Under the pieces are notes generated by a model. It was not told where the DNA came from. It saw only the letters and a list, made by a program, of their open reading frames with translations, and did not search any database. The translations under genes and the position numbers were made by a program. 64,000 nucleotides of DNA from assembly GCA_029167225.1 (NCBI GenBank), contig JARFNK010000017.1, positions 56,350 to 120,349 of the forward strand. The letters run 5' to 3'. This document shows positions 1-9,612 of the stretch, in pieces. The stretch is from Sphingobium arseniciresistens. Its GTDB lineage: Bacteria > Pseudomonadota > Alphaproteobacteria > Sphingomonadales > Sphingomonadaceae. The first letter of the stretch is position 1, and every line of letters begins with the position of its first letter.

Positions 1-1106
1 AGGCTGCCGTCCTCGCGCTCCACCAGGTCGGGCTCGTCGTCGATCGCGCGGTCTGAGGCGAATTCGCCCGCGATGGCGGAGAGCAGGTCGGCGGGGGTCA
101 CGATCCCCTCGAAATGCCCATATTCGTCATGCACCATGACCATCGGCACTTCGGACCGGCGCAGCACGTCCAGCGCATCCATCGCATCGACCTGATCGGG
201 CACGACCTCCGCCTTGCGCAGCAGCGCGGTGAGGTTCAACGCCTCGCCGCGGAACAGCGCCGCCATGATGTCGCGCGCCTGCACCACGCCGATGATGTCC
301 TCCACCGATCCGCGCCCCACGGGCAGACGGGTATGGGGCGTTTCCAGCAGGCGTTCGCGGATGGCCTCTGCATCGGCATCCACGTCGATCCAGTCGACGT
401 CCATGCGCTGGGTCATCACCTCGCGCACCGGGCGATCGGCAAGCCGCACCACGCCGGAGATGATCGCGCGCTCGCTTTCCTCGATCACGCCAGACTTGCT
501 GGCCTCCGCGACGATCAGGTGCAGTTCCTCCGCCGTCACATGGCTTTCCGATTCGCGGGCGAGGCCGAGCAGACGGAAGATGACGCCGGTGCTGCCGTCG
601 AGCAGCCAGACGAGCGGCGCGGTGAGGCGGGCGATCCACGACATCGCCGGCGCGACCAGCGCCGCGATCGCTTCGGGCGCCCGCAGCGCGAACTGCTTGG
701 GCACCAGCTCGCCCACCACCAGCGAGGCATAGGTGGTGAGGCCGATGACGAGGATGAGCGAGAGATTGTCCGCATGCCGTGGCGGAATCCCCAGCCATTC
801 CAGCCGCTGCGCGACCGGCGTGCCCAGGCTCGCGCCCGAATAGGCACCGGCGATGATACCGATCAGCGTGATGCCGATCTGCACCGAGGAGAGGAACTTG
901 CCGGGATCGCCCGCCAGCCTGATCGCCACGCGCGCGCCGCGGCTGCCGGCTTTCTCCATCGCGGCGAGGCGCGGCTTGCGCGCCGAGACAATCGCGAGTT
1001 CCGACATCGAAAAGACGCCGTTCAACGCCACCAATGCGAGAATGATGACAAGATCAACCCAGGGAAAGGGCGTGAGGGGGCTCTGCGGGGATGGAAGATT
1101 GGCCAT
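1..1106 (-). CDS. Hemolysin-like CNNM/CBS-domain membrane protein (partial, C-terminus beyond left edge)
   Basis: The reverse strand stays open from the ATG at 1106 to base 1, giving about 368 residues. The N-terminus has hydrophobic segments typical of the CNNM (DUF21) membrane domain (PFPWVDLVIILALVALNG, then around residues 60-110). Two CBS-type regions follow (for example REVMTQRMDVDWIDVDAD and EVVPDQVDAMDALDVL). The missing end should carry the CorC/HlyC C-terminal domain. Family members are inner-membrane proteins linked to magnesium/cobalt transport or tolerance; the haemolysin name is historical. A purine-rich GAGGGGGA lies seven bases before the chosen ATG. An in-frame ATG 18 bases upstream is a weaker alternative. 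Confidence is high for the family and low for the exact ion. Confidence 0.85.
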   Translation of the reverse strand, partial: MANLPSPQSPLTPFPWVDLVIILALVALNGVFSMSELAIVSARKPRLAAMEKAGSRGARVAIRLAGDPGKFLSSVQIGITLIGIIAGAYSGASLGTPVAQRLEWLGIPPRHADNLSLILVIGLTTYASLVVGELVPKQFALRAPEAIAALVAPAMSWIARLTAPLVWLLDGSTGVIFRLLGLARESESHVTAEELHLIVAEASKSGVIEESERAIISGVVRLADRPVREVMTQRMDVDWIDVDADAEAIRERLLETPHTRLPVGRGSVEDIIGVVQARDIMAALFRGEALNLTALLRKAEVVPDQVDAMDALDVLRRSEVPMVMVHDEYGHFEGIVTPADLLSAIAGEFASDRAIDDEPDLVEREDGS

Positions 1107-1290
1107 GGCGGTCTTCCCCCTCATGCCGACAATCTGTCGATTTCACAACAACAACATCAGCAAAGGTTCAGTTCGCATGTGGAACAAACTGGCGCGACGG
1201 GCGCTGATGCGGCAAGCGGCCATATGATCTGGCCGCATCCTGGAGAGCGCTTTGGTGCGACGCTTGAGTAGAAGGCAAGGGAGACTATCG

Positions 1291-1974
1291 ATGAATACCG
1301 CACGCAAACTGATCTGTGTCGCAGGGCTGGGCGCCATGCTCGCCACCACCGCCGCCTGCACCACCGATCCGCAGACGGGCGAGCGCCGAATATCGAAAGC
1401 TGCGATCGGCGGCATCGGCGGCGCGCTTGGCGGCTATCTGCTCGGCGATGTGGTCGGCGGACGGCATGACCGTACGGAAAAGATCCTTGGTGCGGGCATA
1501 GGCGCGGTCGCTGGCGCCGGCATCGGCTCCTATATGGACGCGCAGGAGCGCAAGCTGCGCGAGCAGACCGCGGGCAGCGGCGTCGACGTGATCCGCGATG
1601 GCGACAGTCTGTTGCTCCGCATGCCCTCGGGCATCACCTTCGCCTTCAACGATGCGAGCGTCCAGCCGCAGTTCCAGCCGACGCTGAACGAGGTCGCCTC
1701 CACGCTGGCGCAATATCCAAAGACCTATATCGACGTGTACGGCCATACCGACAGCGACGGCACCGACGCCTATAACCAGGCCCTGTCGGAGCGCCGGGCG
1801 CAATCGGTCGCCAATTACCTCAGCAGCCATGGCGTGCAGTCCGCCCGCATCGCCACGCGCGGTTTCGGCGAGAGCCAGCCGATCGCATCGAACGACACGG
1901 TCGAGGGCAAGGCGCAGAACCGCCGCGTCGAGATCAAGATCGTGCCGGTGACGGAAGGCGACGTGCGCAATTGA
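1291..1974 (+). CDS. OmpA-family lipoprotein with glycine-zipper region
   Basis: The 227-residue protein starts with a lipoprotein signal peptide ending at Cys23 (LATTAAC). A glycine-rich segment at about residues 43-85 (GGIGGALGGYLLGDVVGG and a second GAGIGAVAGAGIGSY) resembles glycine-zipper domains. The OmpA C-terminal peptidoglycan-binding domain covers about residues 105-220 and shows the family helix NQALSERRAQSVANYL. Such proteins anchor the outer membrane to peptidoglycan (YfiB/Pal-like). The ATG at 1291 follows AAGGGAGA; an upstream GTG at 1252 in frame lacks a signal-peptide fit. It stands alone, divergent from the CNNM gene on the left and convergent with marC on the right. Confidence 0.9.
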   Translation: MNTARKLICVAGLGAMLATTAACTTDPQTGERRISKAAIGGIGGALGGYLLGDVVGGRHDRTEKILGAGIGAVAGAGIGSYMDAQERKLREQTAGSGVDVIRDGDSLLLRMPSGITFAFNDASVQPQFQPTLNEVASTLAQYPKTYIDVYGHTDSDGTDAYNQALSERRAQSVANYLSSHGVQSARIATRGFGESQPIASNDTVEGKAQNRRVEIKIVPVTEGDVRN

Positions 1975-2042
1975 TCAGGCCGCACATCCCGCCGTCGCCC
2001 GTCACCAGCGGGCGGCGGCGGGATAGGCGTCGTCAAATCACA

Positions 2043-2108
2043 CCGTTCGCCCTGAGCGTGTCGAAGGGCCATCTTTCTTTTCAGCTTCGACACGCTCAGC
2101 CGGAACGG
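2043..2108. repeat. Long inverted repeat between convergent genes (REP-like element, possible terminator)
   Basis: A perfect 15-bp inverted repeat (CTGAGCGTGTCGAAG at 2052-2066, its complement at 2085-2099) is extended by outer arms CCGTT (2043-2047) and AACGG (2104-2108). It lies between the stop codons of the OmpA gene and marC, so it may end transcription from both sides. The left arm belongs to the same repeat family as the element at 28054-28081, which argues for a dispersed repeat rather than a one-off terminator. Confidence 0.75.
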
Positions 2109-2140
2109 AGGAGGGATATCTCCCCAAGCGGCGAGATGCC

Positions 2141-2758
2141 CTAAAAGCTCGCCTTCAGCCCATCGATGACGAACTGCGCCGCGAGCGCGGCGAGCAGCAC
2201 GCCCAGCAGGCGGGTAATCACCGCCTCGATCTTCTTGCCCAGCAACGCCATCAGCGGGCCGGCGGCAAGCAGCGCGCCGAGCATCAGCAGCAGCACGGTG
2301 AGCATCGCGCCGATCACCACCATCCGCTGCTGCAGGCCGTCCGCCCGCGCCATCAGCAGCATGACCGTCGCGATGGAGCCCGGCCCCGCGATCATCGGCA
2401 TGGCCATGGGGAAGACGGAAACGTCCTCCACCTCCGGCGTCTCGGCGATCTTCTGCGCCCTATCCTCCCGGCGCTGGGTGCGCTTTTCGAACACCATGTC
2501 CATCGCGATCAGGAACAGCATGATGCCGCCGGCGATGCGGAAGCTGTCGAGCTGGATGCCCAGCACGCCGAGCAGCTGCTTGCCCCACAGCGCGAAGACG
2601 ATGAGGATGGCAGTGGCGATGCAGACGGCGCGGATCGCCATGGCGCGCCGCTGCTCGCCGCTCGCCCCGGTCGTGATGCTCGCATAGATCGGCGCGCAGC
2701 CCGGCGGGTCGATCACCACGAACAGGGTGATGAAGGCGGAGATGAACAGCGCCATCAT
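2141..2758 (-). CDS. MarC family integral membrane protein
   Basis: The 205-residue protein has about six hydrophobic segments and begins directly with a membrane helix ([20 protein letters not shown]). The VVIDPPG motif near residue 15 and AMPMIAGPGSIATVM near residue 118 are typical of the MarC/UPF0056 family. The name comes from the multiple-antibiotic-resistance region of E. coli, but a resistance role was not borne out and the true substrate is unknown. The start codon overlaps the stop of the upstream DUF4440-like gene by four bases (ATGA), so it is probably translated as the last gene of the reverse-strand run that includes folD. Confidence 0.9.
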   Translation of the reverse strand: MMALFISAFITLFVVIDPPGCAPIYASITTGASGEQRRAMAIRAVCIATAILIVFALWGKQLLGVLGIQLDSFRIAGGIMLFLIAMDMVFEKRTQRREDRAQKIAETPEVEDVSVFPMAMPMIAGPGSIATVMLLMARADGLQQRMVVIGAMLTVLLLMLGALLAAGPLMALLGKKIEAVITRLLGVLLAALAAQFVIDGLKASF

Positions 2759-3501
2759 GACGGCGCGCCCACCTTGTCGTCGAGGATCACGACATCCTTG
2801 TCCCCCTGCCGCATCCGCACGACCAGATGGCGCGAGAGATCCGGCGCGACCGTCATCTTCCAGCTGAGCGTGCCATCGGGCGACCGCCCCTCGCCCGGTA
2901 TGGGCAGCGCGACCGGCGTGGCGGCTGGCACCGGGCCACCCTGTCGCGACCGCTTGCCAGCGCCTGGCGGCGGCGGGCCGCCCTCGCCATCCGGTCCGCG
3001 TGCGCCACGGGGCGGGCAGGTCGCGACCTTGCCCGTCAGCATTTCTGGCGGCTCACGCGGCGTCTCCAGAAAATCGCCATGGTCCAGTATCCACTGCCAG
3101 CCCCGCTTGGGGTCACGCCGCCAGACCGTGGAATAATAGCCCTGCCGGCCGTTGGGCCATTGCGACGCGCCGGTGGTCACGCCGATCGTCCCGTCACAGG
3201 AAACATAGGAGGAAAAGGGCTGCCACCTGACCGCAGCCGGCGGATCCTTGCGGCCTTTCAGCCAGACCTGCGCGCTCACCTGTTGCGGGACATACATCAC
3301 CGCATCCTTGGCGGCAGCCTCACGGAAAGCCGTCCACTGGCCGCGTTCCTGCGCGGCGCGGGCAAAGGCCAGTTCGGCGGCGATCACCGCGCTGGGATTG
3401 GGCGCGACATTCTCCGGCGCGCGCCGCGCAAAGGCCATGGGCGCGGCGAGCATCGCCGCCGCCATCGCGCCAAGACAGGCTGCCCGCGCGGCGCCCCTCA
3501 C
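2755..3501 (-). CDS. Exported DUF4440/NTF2-like protein
   Basis: The protein has 248 residues with a GTG start that overlaps the folD stop (GTGA). A signal peptide is evident at residues 1-25 ([19 protein letters not shown]). Residues about 35-150 look like a SnoaL/DUF4440 fold ([22 protein letters not shown], then the tryptophan-rich [19 protein letters not shown]). A Pro/Gly-rich linker (about 165-200) precedes a small beta-rich C-terminal part. I do not know its function; DUF4440 proteins are small beta-barrel folds of mixed activity. It sits in a four-base-overlap run between folD and marC, so it is probably co-translated with them. Confidence is high that it is a real gene and moderate for the fold. 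Confidence 0.75.
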   Translation of the reverse strand: MRGAARAACLGAMAAAMLAAPMAFARRAPENVAPNPSAVIAAELAFARAAQERGQWTAFREAAAKDAVMYVPQQVSAQVWLKGRKDPPAAVRWQPFSSYVSCDGTIGVTTGASQWPNGRQGYYSTVWRRDPKRGWQWILDHGDFLETPREPPEMLTGKVATCPPRGARGPDGEGGPPPPGAGKRSRQGGPVPAATPVALPIPGEGRSPDGTLSWKMTVAPDLSRHLVVRMRQGDKDVVILDDKVGAPS

Positions 3502-4391
3502 AGCCCCTCGGGCGCGGGGAGGCCGGCGCGCCTATGGGCGGCGACCAGCGTATTGCGCAGCAGCACGGCAATGGTCATCGGGCCGACGCCACCGGGGACC
3601 GGCGTGATCGCGCGGGCATGGCTGATCGCCTCCGCCGTCGCCACGTCGCCGACGATCCGGCTCTTGCCCGGCTCCTCGGCCGGCACGCGGTTGATGCCGA
3701 CGTCGATGACGGTCGCGCCCGGCTTGATCCATTCGCCGCGCACCATCTCGGCGCGGCCTACGGCGGCGACGACGATGTCCGCGCGATGCACGACCGAGGC
3801 GAGATCACGGGTGCGGCTGTGGGCGATCGTCACGGTGCAGCTTTCGGCGAGCAGCAGCTGCGCCATCGGCTTGCCTACGATGTTGGACCGGCCGATCACC
3901 ACCGCTTCCAGCCCGGACAGGTCACCCAGTTCGTCCTTCAGCAGCATCAGGCAGCCGAGCGGCGTGCAGGGTACCATCCCCGGCGCCCCCACCGCCAGCT
4001 TGCCGCTGTTGACGACATGGAAGCCGTCGACGTCCTTGGCCGGATCGATCGCCGCGATTACGGCGGCTTCATCGATATGGGCGGGCAGCGGCAGCTGGAC
4101 GAGGATGCCATCCACGCGGTCATCGGCGTTCAGTTCCTCGATCAGGTCGAGCAGGTCTTCCTGCCCCATGCTGGCGGGGCGCCGGAACTCGAAGCTCTCC
4201 ATGCCGACCTCGACGGTCATGCGCCCCTTGTTGCGCACATAGACGGCGCTGGCCGGGTCTTCGCCCACCAGCACCACGGCGAGGCCGGGCCGCCGCCCTT
4301 GCCGTTCGGCGAACGCTCCCACGGCTTCGGCCACCTGCACGCGCAGGCCCGCCGCATATCCCTTGCCGTCGATGATCTTGCCGATTGTCAT
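3498..4391 (-). CDS. folD: Bifunctional methylenetetrahydrofolate dehydrogenase/cyclohydrolase
   Basis: The 297-residue protein interconverts 5,10-methylene-THF and 10-formyl-THF in the cytoplasm, supplying one-carbon units. Family hallmarks are present: Y51 and K55 in YVRNKGRMT (catalytic lysine), [20 protein letters not shown], and the NADP-binding loop [11 protein letters not shown]. The length matches the usual 280-300. The ATG at 4391 overlaps the stop of the DUF167 gene by four bases; a longer upstream reading frame lies inside that neighbour and is not used. The position in the yggT-DUF167-folD run implies translational coupling. Confidence 0.97.
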   Translation of the reverse strand: MTIGKIIDGKGYAAGLRVQVAEAVGAFAERQGRRPGLAVVLVGEDPASAVYVRNKGRMTVEVGMESFEFRRPASMGQEDLLDLIEELNADDRVDGILVQLPLPAHIDEAAVIAAIDPAKDVDGFHVVNSGKLAVGAPGMVPCTPLGCLMLLKDELGDLSGLEAVVIGRSNIVGKPMAQLLLAESCTVTIAHSRTRDLASVVHRADIVVAAVGRAEMVRGEWIKPGATVIDVGINRVPAEEPGKSRIVGDVATAEAISHARAITPVPGGVGPMTIAVLLRNTLVAAHRRAGLPAPEGL

Positions 4392-4705
4392 TGCTGTCCC
4401 GCGAGTAAATCTATTGCCTGGGCCAGTGCTTCGGGCTCGCCCATGATCCTCAACCGCTTTAGCCGGTTGGTGTCCCCTGCCGCCAGAGAAATCGCGCGCG
4501 GCGGCACATCCAGCACCCTGGCCATCAACTGCATCAGCGCCTCGTTTGCGCGACCCTTTTCCGGCACCGCGCGCACCTGTGCCTTCAGCCAGAGCGCGCC
4601 GGCCTCGTCGGTCCACACGCCACCCACGCCCTCGCGCGCGCTGCGCGCGGTCAGGCGGACCGAAAGCAGCAGTTCACCGCCGCCATCCGCCCGCCAGCAG
4701 CTCAC
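4388..4705 (-). CDS. DUF167 (YggU-type) protein
   Basis: This small protein has 105 residues and the YggU/DUF167 pattern: an N-terminal strand pair ([16 protein letters not shown]), then [22 protein letters not shown], and [16 protein letters not shown]. These are the conserved positions of the family, whose function is unknown although the structure is known. The start is GTG, overlapping the YggT stop (GTGA). YggT-DUF167 pairing is common in proteobacteria, which supports both calls. Confidence 0.9.
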   Translation of the reverse strand: MSCWRADGGGELLLSVRLTARSAREGVGGVWTDEAGALWLKAQVRAVPEKGRANEALMQLMARVLDVPPRAISLAAGDTNRLKRLRIMGEPEALAQAIDLLAGQQ

Positions 4706-4995
4706 ATCATCGACATGAACAGCGGCGGCAGGATCGCCTGACGCAGGATGACGATGGCCAGCAACACGACCATCGGCGACAGGTCGAGCGCGCCCAGATC
4801 CGGCATGATCCGGCGGATCGGCGCGTAGATGGGCTGGGTCATCCGGTCGAGCGCGACCATGACGGTGCGGACGAAATCATTGCTGGTGTTGATGACGTTG
4901 AACGCGATCAGCCAGCTGAGCACCGCCTGGATGATGATGATCCACCACAGCACGTCCAGCAGGATGACAATGATCTGATAGAGCGCGTAGGCCAT
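4702..4995 (-). CDS. YggT family membrane protein
   Basis: The 97-residue protein has two hydrophobic stretches (ALYQIIVILLDVLWWIIIIQ and DLSPMVVLLAIVILRQAIL) separated by the conserved DRMTQPIYAPIRRIMPDLG segment. YggT proteins are small inner-membrane proteins implicated in osmotic or cation tolerance and cell-division-related processes; the exact role is not settled. It heads the reverse-strand overlap run YggT-DUF167-FolD-DUF4440-MarC, and the promoter should lie in the 213-base gap to argB, which also contains two hairpins. Confidence 0.92.
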   Translation of the reverse strand: MAYALYQIIVILLDVLWWIIIIQAVLSWLIAFNVINTSNDFVRTVMVALDRMTQPIYAPIRRIMPDLGALDLSPMVVLLAIVILRQAILPPLFMSMM

Positions 4996-5027
4996 GCAGT
5001 CTCCAATATCTCTCGCAATTGCTTAGA

Positions 5028-5125
5028 GCGATTTCCAATCAGATGGCATCATCTGATGACTCGGAAATCGCGTAAAACCAAAAAGCCGGAGCGGTTGATC
5101 CGATGCAATCGGATCGCAAGCCGCT
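5028..5125. repeat. Two adjacent nested palindromes in the argB-yggT gap
   Basis: The first element has outer arms GCGATTTCC (5028-5036) and GGAAATCGC (5063-5071) enclosing an inner perfect hairpin ATCAGATG-gcat-CATCTGAT (5038-5057). The second has outer arms AGCGG (5090-5094) and CCGCT (5121-5125) around GATCCGAT-gca-ATCGGATC (5097-5115). Both lie after the argB stop and before yggT. They could end argB transcription or be copies of a dispersed intergenic palindrome; a genome-wide count would tell. Confidence 0.7.
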
Positions 5126-5208
5126 CTAGCCGAGGGGATAGCCGGCCGACAAGCGGCCGACACAGCTTATTCCATGAATATAGCAACAGGTTCGGCAGAG
5201 GGCGTTTT

Positions 5209-6114
5209 TCAGCGCCGAACAAGCGTGCCCGCGCCGCGATCGGTAAAGACTTCCAGCAGCATCGCATGGGGTACGCGGCCATCCAGGATGACGGCAGCGT
5301 CGACGCCGCCCTCCACCGCCTTCACGCAGGTTTCCAGCTTGGGAATCATGCCGCCGCTGATCGTGCCATCGGCGCGCAGGCCGTGGATCGCCGCGGGATC
5401 GAGATCGGTGAGCAGCTGCCCCTGCTTGTCGAGCACGCCCGCCACGTCCGTCAGCAGGAAGAAGCGCGACGCCTTGAGCTCGGACGCGATCGCACCCGCC
5501 ATGGTGTCGGCGTTGATATTATAGGTATGGCCGTCCGCGCCGATGCCGACGGGCGCGACCACCGGAATTATGCCGTCCTTCGACAGGCTGTCGAGAATGC
5601 GCCGGTCCACCTTCACCGGATCGCCGACAAAGCCCAGGTCGACATGGCGCTCGATGCCCGAATTGGGGTCCGGCGCGCGGGTGCCGCCCACCTTCTCGCA
5701 GATGACGAGGCCGCCATCCTTGCCGGAAATGCCCACGGCGCGGCCACCCGCACCGGCGATCCAGCCGACGATTTCCTTGTTGATGGACCCCGCCAGCACC
5801 ATTTCGGCGATCTGCGCGGTTTCCGCGTCCGTCACGCGCAGGCCGTTCACGAAATGCGATTCGACGCCCAGCTTCTTGAGCATCGCACCGATCTGCGGCC
5901 CGCCGCCATGCACGACGATGACGTTAATGCCCACCGCCTTCATCAGCACGACATCCTCGGCGAAGTCGCGCGCGGCCTCCGGATCGCCCATGGCGTGGCC
6001 GCCATATTTCACGACGAAGGTCTTGCCCGCATAGCGCTGCATATAGGGCAGCGCCTCGACGAGGGTCTCTGCCTTGGCAAGGAGGGCGGGGTCTGGATCG
6101 TGCTTGCTGGTCAT
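5209..6114 (-). CDS. argB: Acetylglutamate kinase
   Basis: The 301-residue enzyme phosphorylates N-acetyl-L-glutamate, the second step of arginine synthesis. Signature segments include [13 protein letters not shown] (phosphate-binding lysine and GG), [42 protein letters not shown] and [13 protein letters not shown]. Length and motifs match the arginine-inhibited hexameric type. I chose the ATG at 6114 (MTSKHD); an in-frame ATG at 6135 would add seven residues that are not typical. The gene is monocistronic here, between palindromes downstream and the YhhQ gene upstream. Confidence 0.95.
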   Translation of the reverse strand: MTSKHDPDPALLAKAETLVEALPYMQRYAGKTFVVKYGGHAMGDPEAARDFAEDVVLMKAVGINVIVVHGGGPQIGAMLKKLGVESHFVNGLRVTDAETAQIAEMVLAGSINKEIVGWIAGAGGRAVGISGKDGGLVICEKVGGTRAPDPNSGIERHVDLGFVGDPVKVDRRILDSLSKDGIIPVVAPVGIGADGHTYNINADTMAGAIASELKASRFFLLTDVAGVLDKQGQLLTDLDPAAIHGLRADGTISGGMIPKLETCVKAVEGGVDAAVILDGRVPHAMLLEVFTDRGAGTLVRR

Positions 6115-6183
6115 GGGCTGCGCCCATAGGGCCAAGCGGCGATTATCGCAAGTTGGTGACTGCGCCGGTCAGCGATCCAGGCG

Positions 6184-6834
6184 TTAGCGATCGAGGCGAC
6201 GGCCGATGGCGACGCAAGCGGTGATGAGCAGCGGCACCAGCACGATCGACAGCACCACCTTGGTCAGCATCTGCCCGGCCATCAGCTCGACGATCGGGCG
6301 CTCGCCATAGAAGGAAATGGTGATGAACAGCACCGTGTCGACGATCTGCGAGACGACGCTGGCGATCATGCCGCGCAGCCAGACGAGCCTGCCCTTCCCC
6401 TGCGACAGCTTGGAGAAGATGAGCACATTGAGCGTCTGGGAAATGCCGTAGGAGATGAGCCCGGCGAGCATCATCCGCGCGCCCTGCCCCACCACGATGG
6501 GAAAGGCATCGATCGCGGGGGGATACATGCCCGGATCATGTGGCAGCGCGATCACCAGCTGGATCAGTGCGGCGGACACCAGCAGCGGGATGAAACCCAG
6601 CCGCACCAGCGCGGTCGCGACCTTCTGCCCATGCAGTTCCGCCATCGCGCTGGAAATCACCACCAGCAGCAGGAAGGCGAAGATGCCTGCCTCCACCGCG
6701 AGCGGCCCCAGCGCCACCTGCTTCACGCCCAGCACGCCGGCGATGCACACCATGCCGCCGTAGAGCACCGAGAAGACGAAAAGCGAGCGGGAAATGCCGG
6801 ATACAGGCGCGGCGGGCGATGCGGAAGCTGTCAT
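6184..6834 (-). CDS. Queuosine precursor transporter (YhhQ/VUT family)
   Basis: The 216-residue membrane protein has about six hydrophobic helices. Features of the VUT_1/YhhQ family are visible: an early SVLYGGMVCIAGVLGVKQV, the ISSAMAELHGQKVATA segment, and WLRGMIASVVSQIVDTVLFI with the conserved S-x2-D near residue 160. Family members import queuine or 7-cyano/aminomethyl-7-deazaguanine for tRNA queuosine modification. It follows the alcohol dehydrogenase by 89 bases on the same strand. I looked for a preQ1 riboswitch in that gap and saw none that fits. Confidence 0.88.
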   Translation of the reverse strand: MTASASPAAPVSGISRSLFVFSVLYGGMVCIAGVLGVKQVALGPLAVEAGIFAFLLLVVISSAMAELHGQKVATALVRLGFIPLLVSAALIQLVIALPHDPGMYPPAIDAFPIVVGQGARMMLAGLISYGISQTLNVLIFSKLSQGKGRLVWLRGMIASVVSQIVDTVLFITISFYGERPIVELMAGQMLTKVVLSIVLVPLLITACVAIGRRLDR

Positions 6835-6923
6835 CCGCCGGGCTTATCCAGTTTTGCACCGGCTGGAAAGAGTTGGCACTGGAAAGGGGCAGCCATGTGC
6901 CGCCCCTCTCCTTTTCATGCGCG

Positions 6924-7982
6924 TCAGGCGGCGGTGTCGAGGGTCGCCATGTCGATGACGAAGCGATATTTGACGTCGCTTTTCTGCATCCGGTCAAAGG
7001 CAGCGTCGATATCAGCCATCGGGATCGTCTCGATGTCCGACAGGATGCCATGCTCGGCGCAGAAATCGAGCATCTCCTGCGTCTCGGCGATCCCGCCGAT
7101 CAGCGACCCGGCGATGCTCTTGCGGCCGAAGATCAGCTGGCCGATATTCGGGCTGGGGTGCGGATGCTCAGGCACGCCGCACAGCGTCATCGTGCCGTCG
7201 CGCTTGAGCAGCGCCACGAACGCATCCAGATCATGGCTCGCGGCAACCGTGTTCAGGATGAAATCGAAGCTGCGGCCATGGGCGGCCATCTCGTCCGGGT
7301 TGCGGGAGACGACGACCTCGTCCGCGCCCAGATCCAGTGCATCCTGACGCTTGGATTCGGACGTGGTGAAGGCCACGACATGGGCGCCCAGTGCATGGGC
7401 GAGCTTCACCCCCATATGGCCAAGGCCACCGATGCCGACAATGCCGACCTTCTTGCCCGGCCCGACATTCCAGTGCCGCAGCGGCGACCATGTGGTGATG
7501 CCCGCGCAGAGCAGCGGCGCCACCGCCGCCAGATCCTTCTCGTCATGCCGGATCGTCAGCACGAAGTCCTCGCGCACCACGATATGGTCGGAATAGCCGC
7601 CAAGGGTATGGCCGAAATCGGCGTCCGGCCCATTATAGGTGCCGACGAAGCCCTGCTCGCAATATTGCTCAAGCCCTTCGTTGCAGGACTCGCACTGCTT
7701 GCAGCTGTCGACCATGCAGCCGACGCCGACGATATCGCCGACCGCGAACCGGCTTACATCGCTACCGACGGCCGTCACCTTGCCGACGATCTCATGGCCC
7801 GGCACGCAGGGGTAGAGCGTGCCGCCCCATTCGCTGCGCGCCTGATGCAGGTCGGAATGGCAGACGCCGCAGTGCAGGATATCGATCGCGACGTCATTGG
7901 CGCGCGGTGCGCGGCGCTCGAAGGTGAAGGGCGCGAGCGGCTGATCGCCGGCAGGCGCAGCATAGCCACGGGCTGTTGTCAT
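6924..7982 (-). CDS. NAD(P)-dependent zinc alcohol dehydrogenase (YahK/CAD-like)
   Basis: The 352-residue enzyme belongs to the medium-chain dehydrogenase superfamily, cinnamyl-alcohol/YahK branch. The catalytic zinc ligands appear in HCGVCHSDLH and PGHEIVG. Four structural-zinc cysteines occur in GCMVDSCKQCESCNEGLEQYC. The nucleotide fold has VGIVGIGGLGHMGVKLA, and the following TTSESKRQDALDLGAD segment fits NADP(H) preference. It probably reduces aldehydes broadly. The ATG at 7982 gives the family length; the reading frame is open further upstream but has no family residues there. Confidence 0.93.
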   Translation of the reverse strand: MTTARGYAAPAGDQPLAPFTFERRAPRANDVAIDILHCGVCHSDLHQARSEWGGTLYPCVPGHEIVGKVTAVGSDVSRFAVGDIVGVGCMVDSCKQCESCNEGLEQYCEQGFVGTYNGPDADFGHTLGGYSDHIVVREDFVLTIRHDEKDLAAVAPLLCAGITTWSPLRHWNVGPGKKVGIVGIGGLGHMGVKLAHALGAHVVAFTTSESKRQDALDLGADEVVVSRNPDEMAAHGRSFDFILNTVAASHDLDAFVALLKRDGTMTLCGVPEHPHPSPNIGQLIFGRKSIAGSLIGGIAETQEMLDFCAEHGILSDIETIPMADIDAAFDRMQKSDVKYRFVIDMATLDTAA

Positions 7983-8317
7983 GGGGGGCCTCCATTGGAA
8001 TATGGTCTTATCTGGGAAGACGCCCTCGCGAGGAAGAGGGGCAAAAGCGTCACGCAGAATCTTGGGTGCGTCGCAGCAAAATTCAAGGACAGGCGATATT
8101 CTTCTCGCCGGAGCGAGGGGTTTGGTCCCACCCGCCTTGACCCCAGGGGCGTTCCCATGCGGATTGCGCGCCACCGCACGTTCCGGCTTTTCGGCTCGCC
8201 TTCTTACATCCGCCGTCTGATTTCGCCTGCCGTCAAAACGCGCTGGCGGCCCATGGTGCGGCGTGTATAGATTGGCCGCTTGGGCCGGGGGCACCGGCAT
8301 GTCCAAGAAAGTACGCC

Positions 8318-9547
8318 ATGAAGTTGCTGATCGGCCTTGCCGGCATCCTGCTGATCCTCGCCATTGCCTTTGCCCTGTCCTCCAACCGCCGCGCCATCCG
8401 CCCGCGCGTCGTCGGCGCCGCCTTCGCGCTGCAGGCGGGCATCGCGCTGCTGGTGCTCTATGTGCCGGCGGGCAAGGCCGTCATCGCCACCATGTCGCGC
8501 GGGGTCGCCAATCTGCTGGGCTATGCGCAGGCGGGCACGGACTTCATCTTCGGCCCGCTGGCGAGGCCCGAGATCGGTGGCGCGAGCTTCGCCATCGCCG
8601 CCCTGCCGGTCATCATCTTCTTCGCCGCGCTCGTCTCCATCCTCTACCATCTGGGCGTCATGCAGCAGATCGTGAAATGGGTCGGCGGCGCCATTCAGGC
8701 GGTGACGGGAGTGTCGAAGGTCGAATCGCTGTGCGCCGCCGCGAACATCTTCGTGGGGCAGAGCGAAAGCCCCCTCGTCATCCGCCCCTATCTCGCCAGC
8801 CTGACGCCGGCGCAGCTGTTCCTGGTGATGACCAGCGGCATGGCGGGCGTGGCGGGCACCATCCTCGCCGCCTATGCCTCCATGGGGATCAAGATCGACT
8901 ATCTGCTGGCGGCGAGCTTCATGGCCGCGCCCGGTGGCATCCTGATGGCCAAGATCATGATGCCCGACAATCCCGACGACCCGGAGATCGAGCCCGTCAT
9001 CCTGCCCGACGCGCATGACGAGGAGAAGCCCGCCAACCTCATCATGGCCGCCTCGCAGGGCGCGCAGACCGGCGTGAAGCTGGCGGTGGCGGTCGGCGCG
9101 ATGGTGCTGGCCTTCGTCGCGCTGGTCGCGCTGGCGAACGGCATCCTTGGCGGCATCGGCAGCTGGTTCGGCCTGCATGGCCTCAGCTTCCAGACGATCA
9201 TCGGCTGGCTGTTCGCGCCGGTCATGTACCTGCTCAACATCCCCTGGCATGAAGCGGGGCAGGCCGGCGGCCTGTTCGGCACCAAGATCGTGCTCAATGA
9301 ATTCGTCGCCTATATCGAGCTGGGCAAGGAACAGGCGGGGCTCTCACCCAACACCGTCGCCATCGTCACCTTCGCGCTGTGCGGCTTCGCCAATTTCTCG
9401 TCGATCGCTATCCAGATGGCGGTGACGGGCAACCTTGCCCCAAACCAGCGCCCGGTGATCGCGCGGCTGGGCCTGAAAGCACTGGTCGCCGGCAGCCTTG
9501 CCAACCTGATGAGTGCCGCGCTCGCAGGACTGATGCTGAGTATCTAG
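8318..9547 (+). CDS. Concentrative nucleoside transporter (NupC-type CNT)
   Basis: The 409-residue membrane protein has the CNT family plan: an N-terminal helix block (LIGLAGILLILAIAFALS), the gate loop KVESLCAAANIFVGQSESPL, and the conserved NEFVAYIEL and ALCGFANFSSIAIQ segments. CNT proteins import nucleosides with sodium or protons across the inner membrane. The length is typical (about 400). No partner gene adjoins it: upstream lies the divergent alcohol dehydrogenase, downstream a repeat-rich gap. Confidence 0.95.
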   Translation: MKLLIGLAGILLILAIAFALSSNRRAIRPRVVGAAFALQAGIALLVLYVPAGKAVIATMSRGVANLLGYAQAGTDFIFGPLARPEIGGASFAIAALPVIIFFAALVSILYHLGVMQQIVKWVGGAIQAVTGVSKVESLCAAANIFVGQSESPLVIRPYLASLTPAQLFLVMTSGMAGVAGTILAAYASMGIKIDYLLAASFMAAPGGILMAKIMMPDNPDDPEIEPVILPDAHDEEKPANLIMAASQGAQTGVKLAVAVGAMVLAFVALVALANGILGGIGSWFGLHGLSFQTIIGWLFAPVMYLLNIPWHEAGQAGGLFGTKIVLNEFVAYIELGKEQAGLSPNTVAIVTFALCGFANFSSIAIQMAVTGNLAPNQRPVIARLGLKALVAGSLANLMSAALAGLMLSI

Positions 9548-9612
9548 GGGGGCATGGCCAGGCGAGACCTGAGAGCATGTCCGAAATGAATGGGAATCAA
9601 TAACTCCATCTC

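Noticed and set aside
6835-6923. PreQ1 riboswitch ahead of the queuosine-precursor transporter
   Set aside because: The 89 bases before the start contain an A-rich CAAAACTGG but no stem that would give the preQ1-I or II pseudoknot, and the gene probably reads through from the alcohol dehydrogenase.
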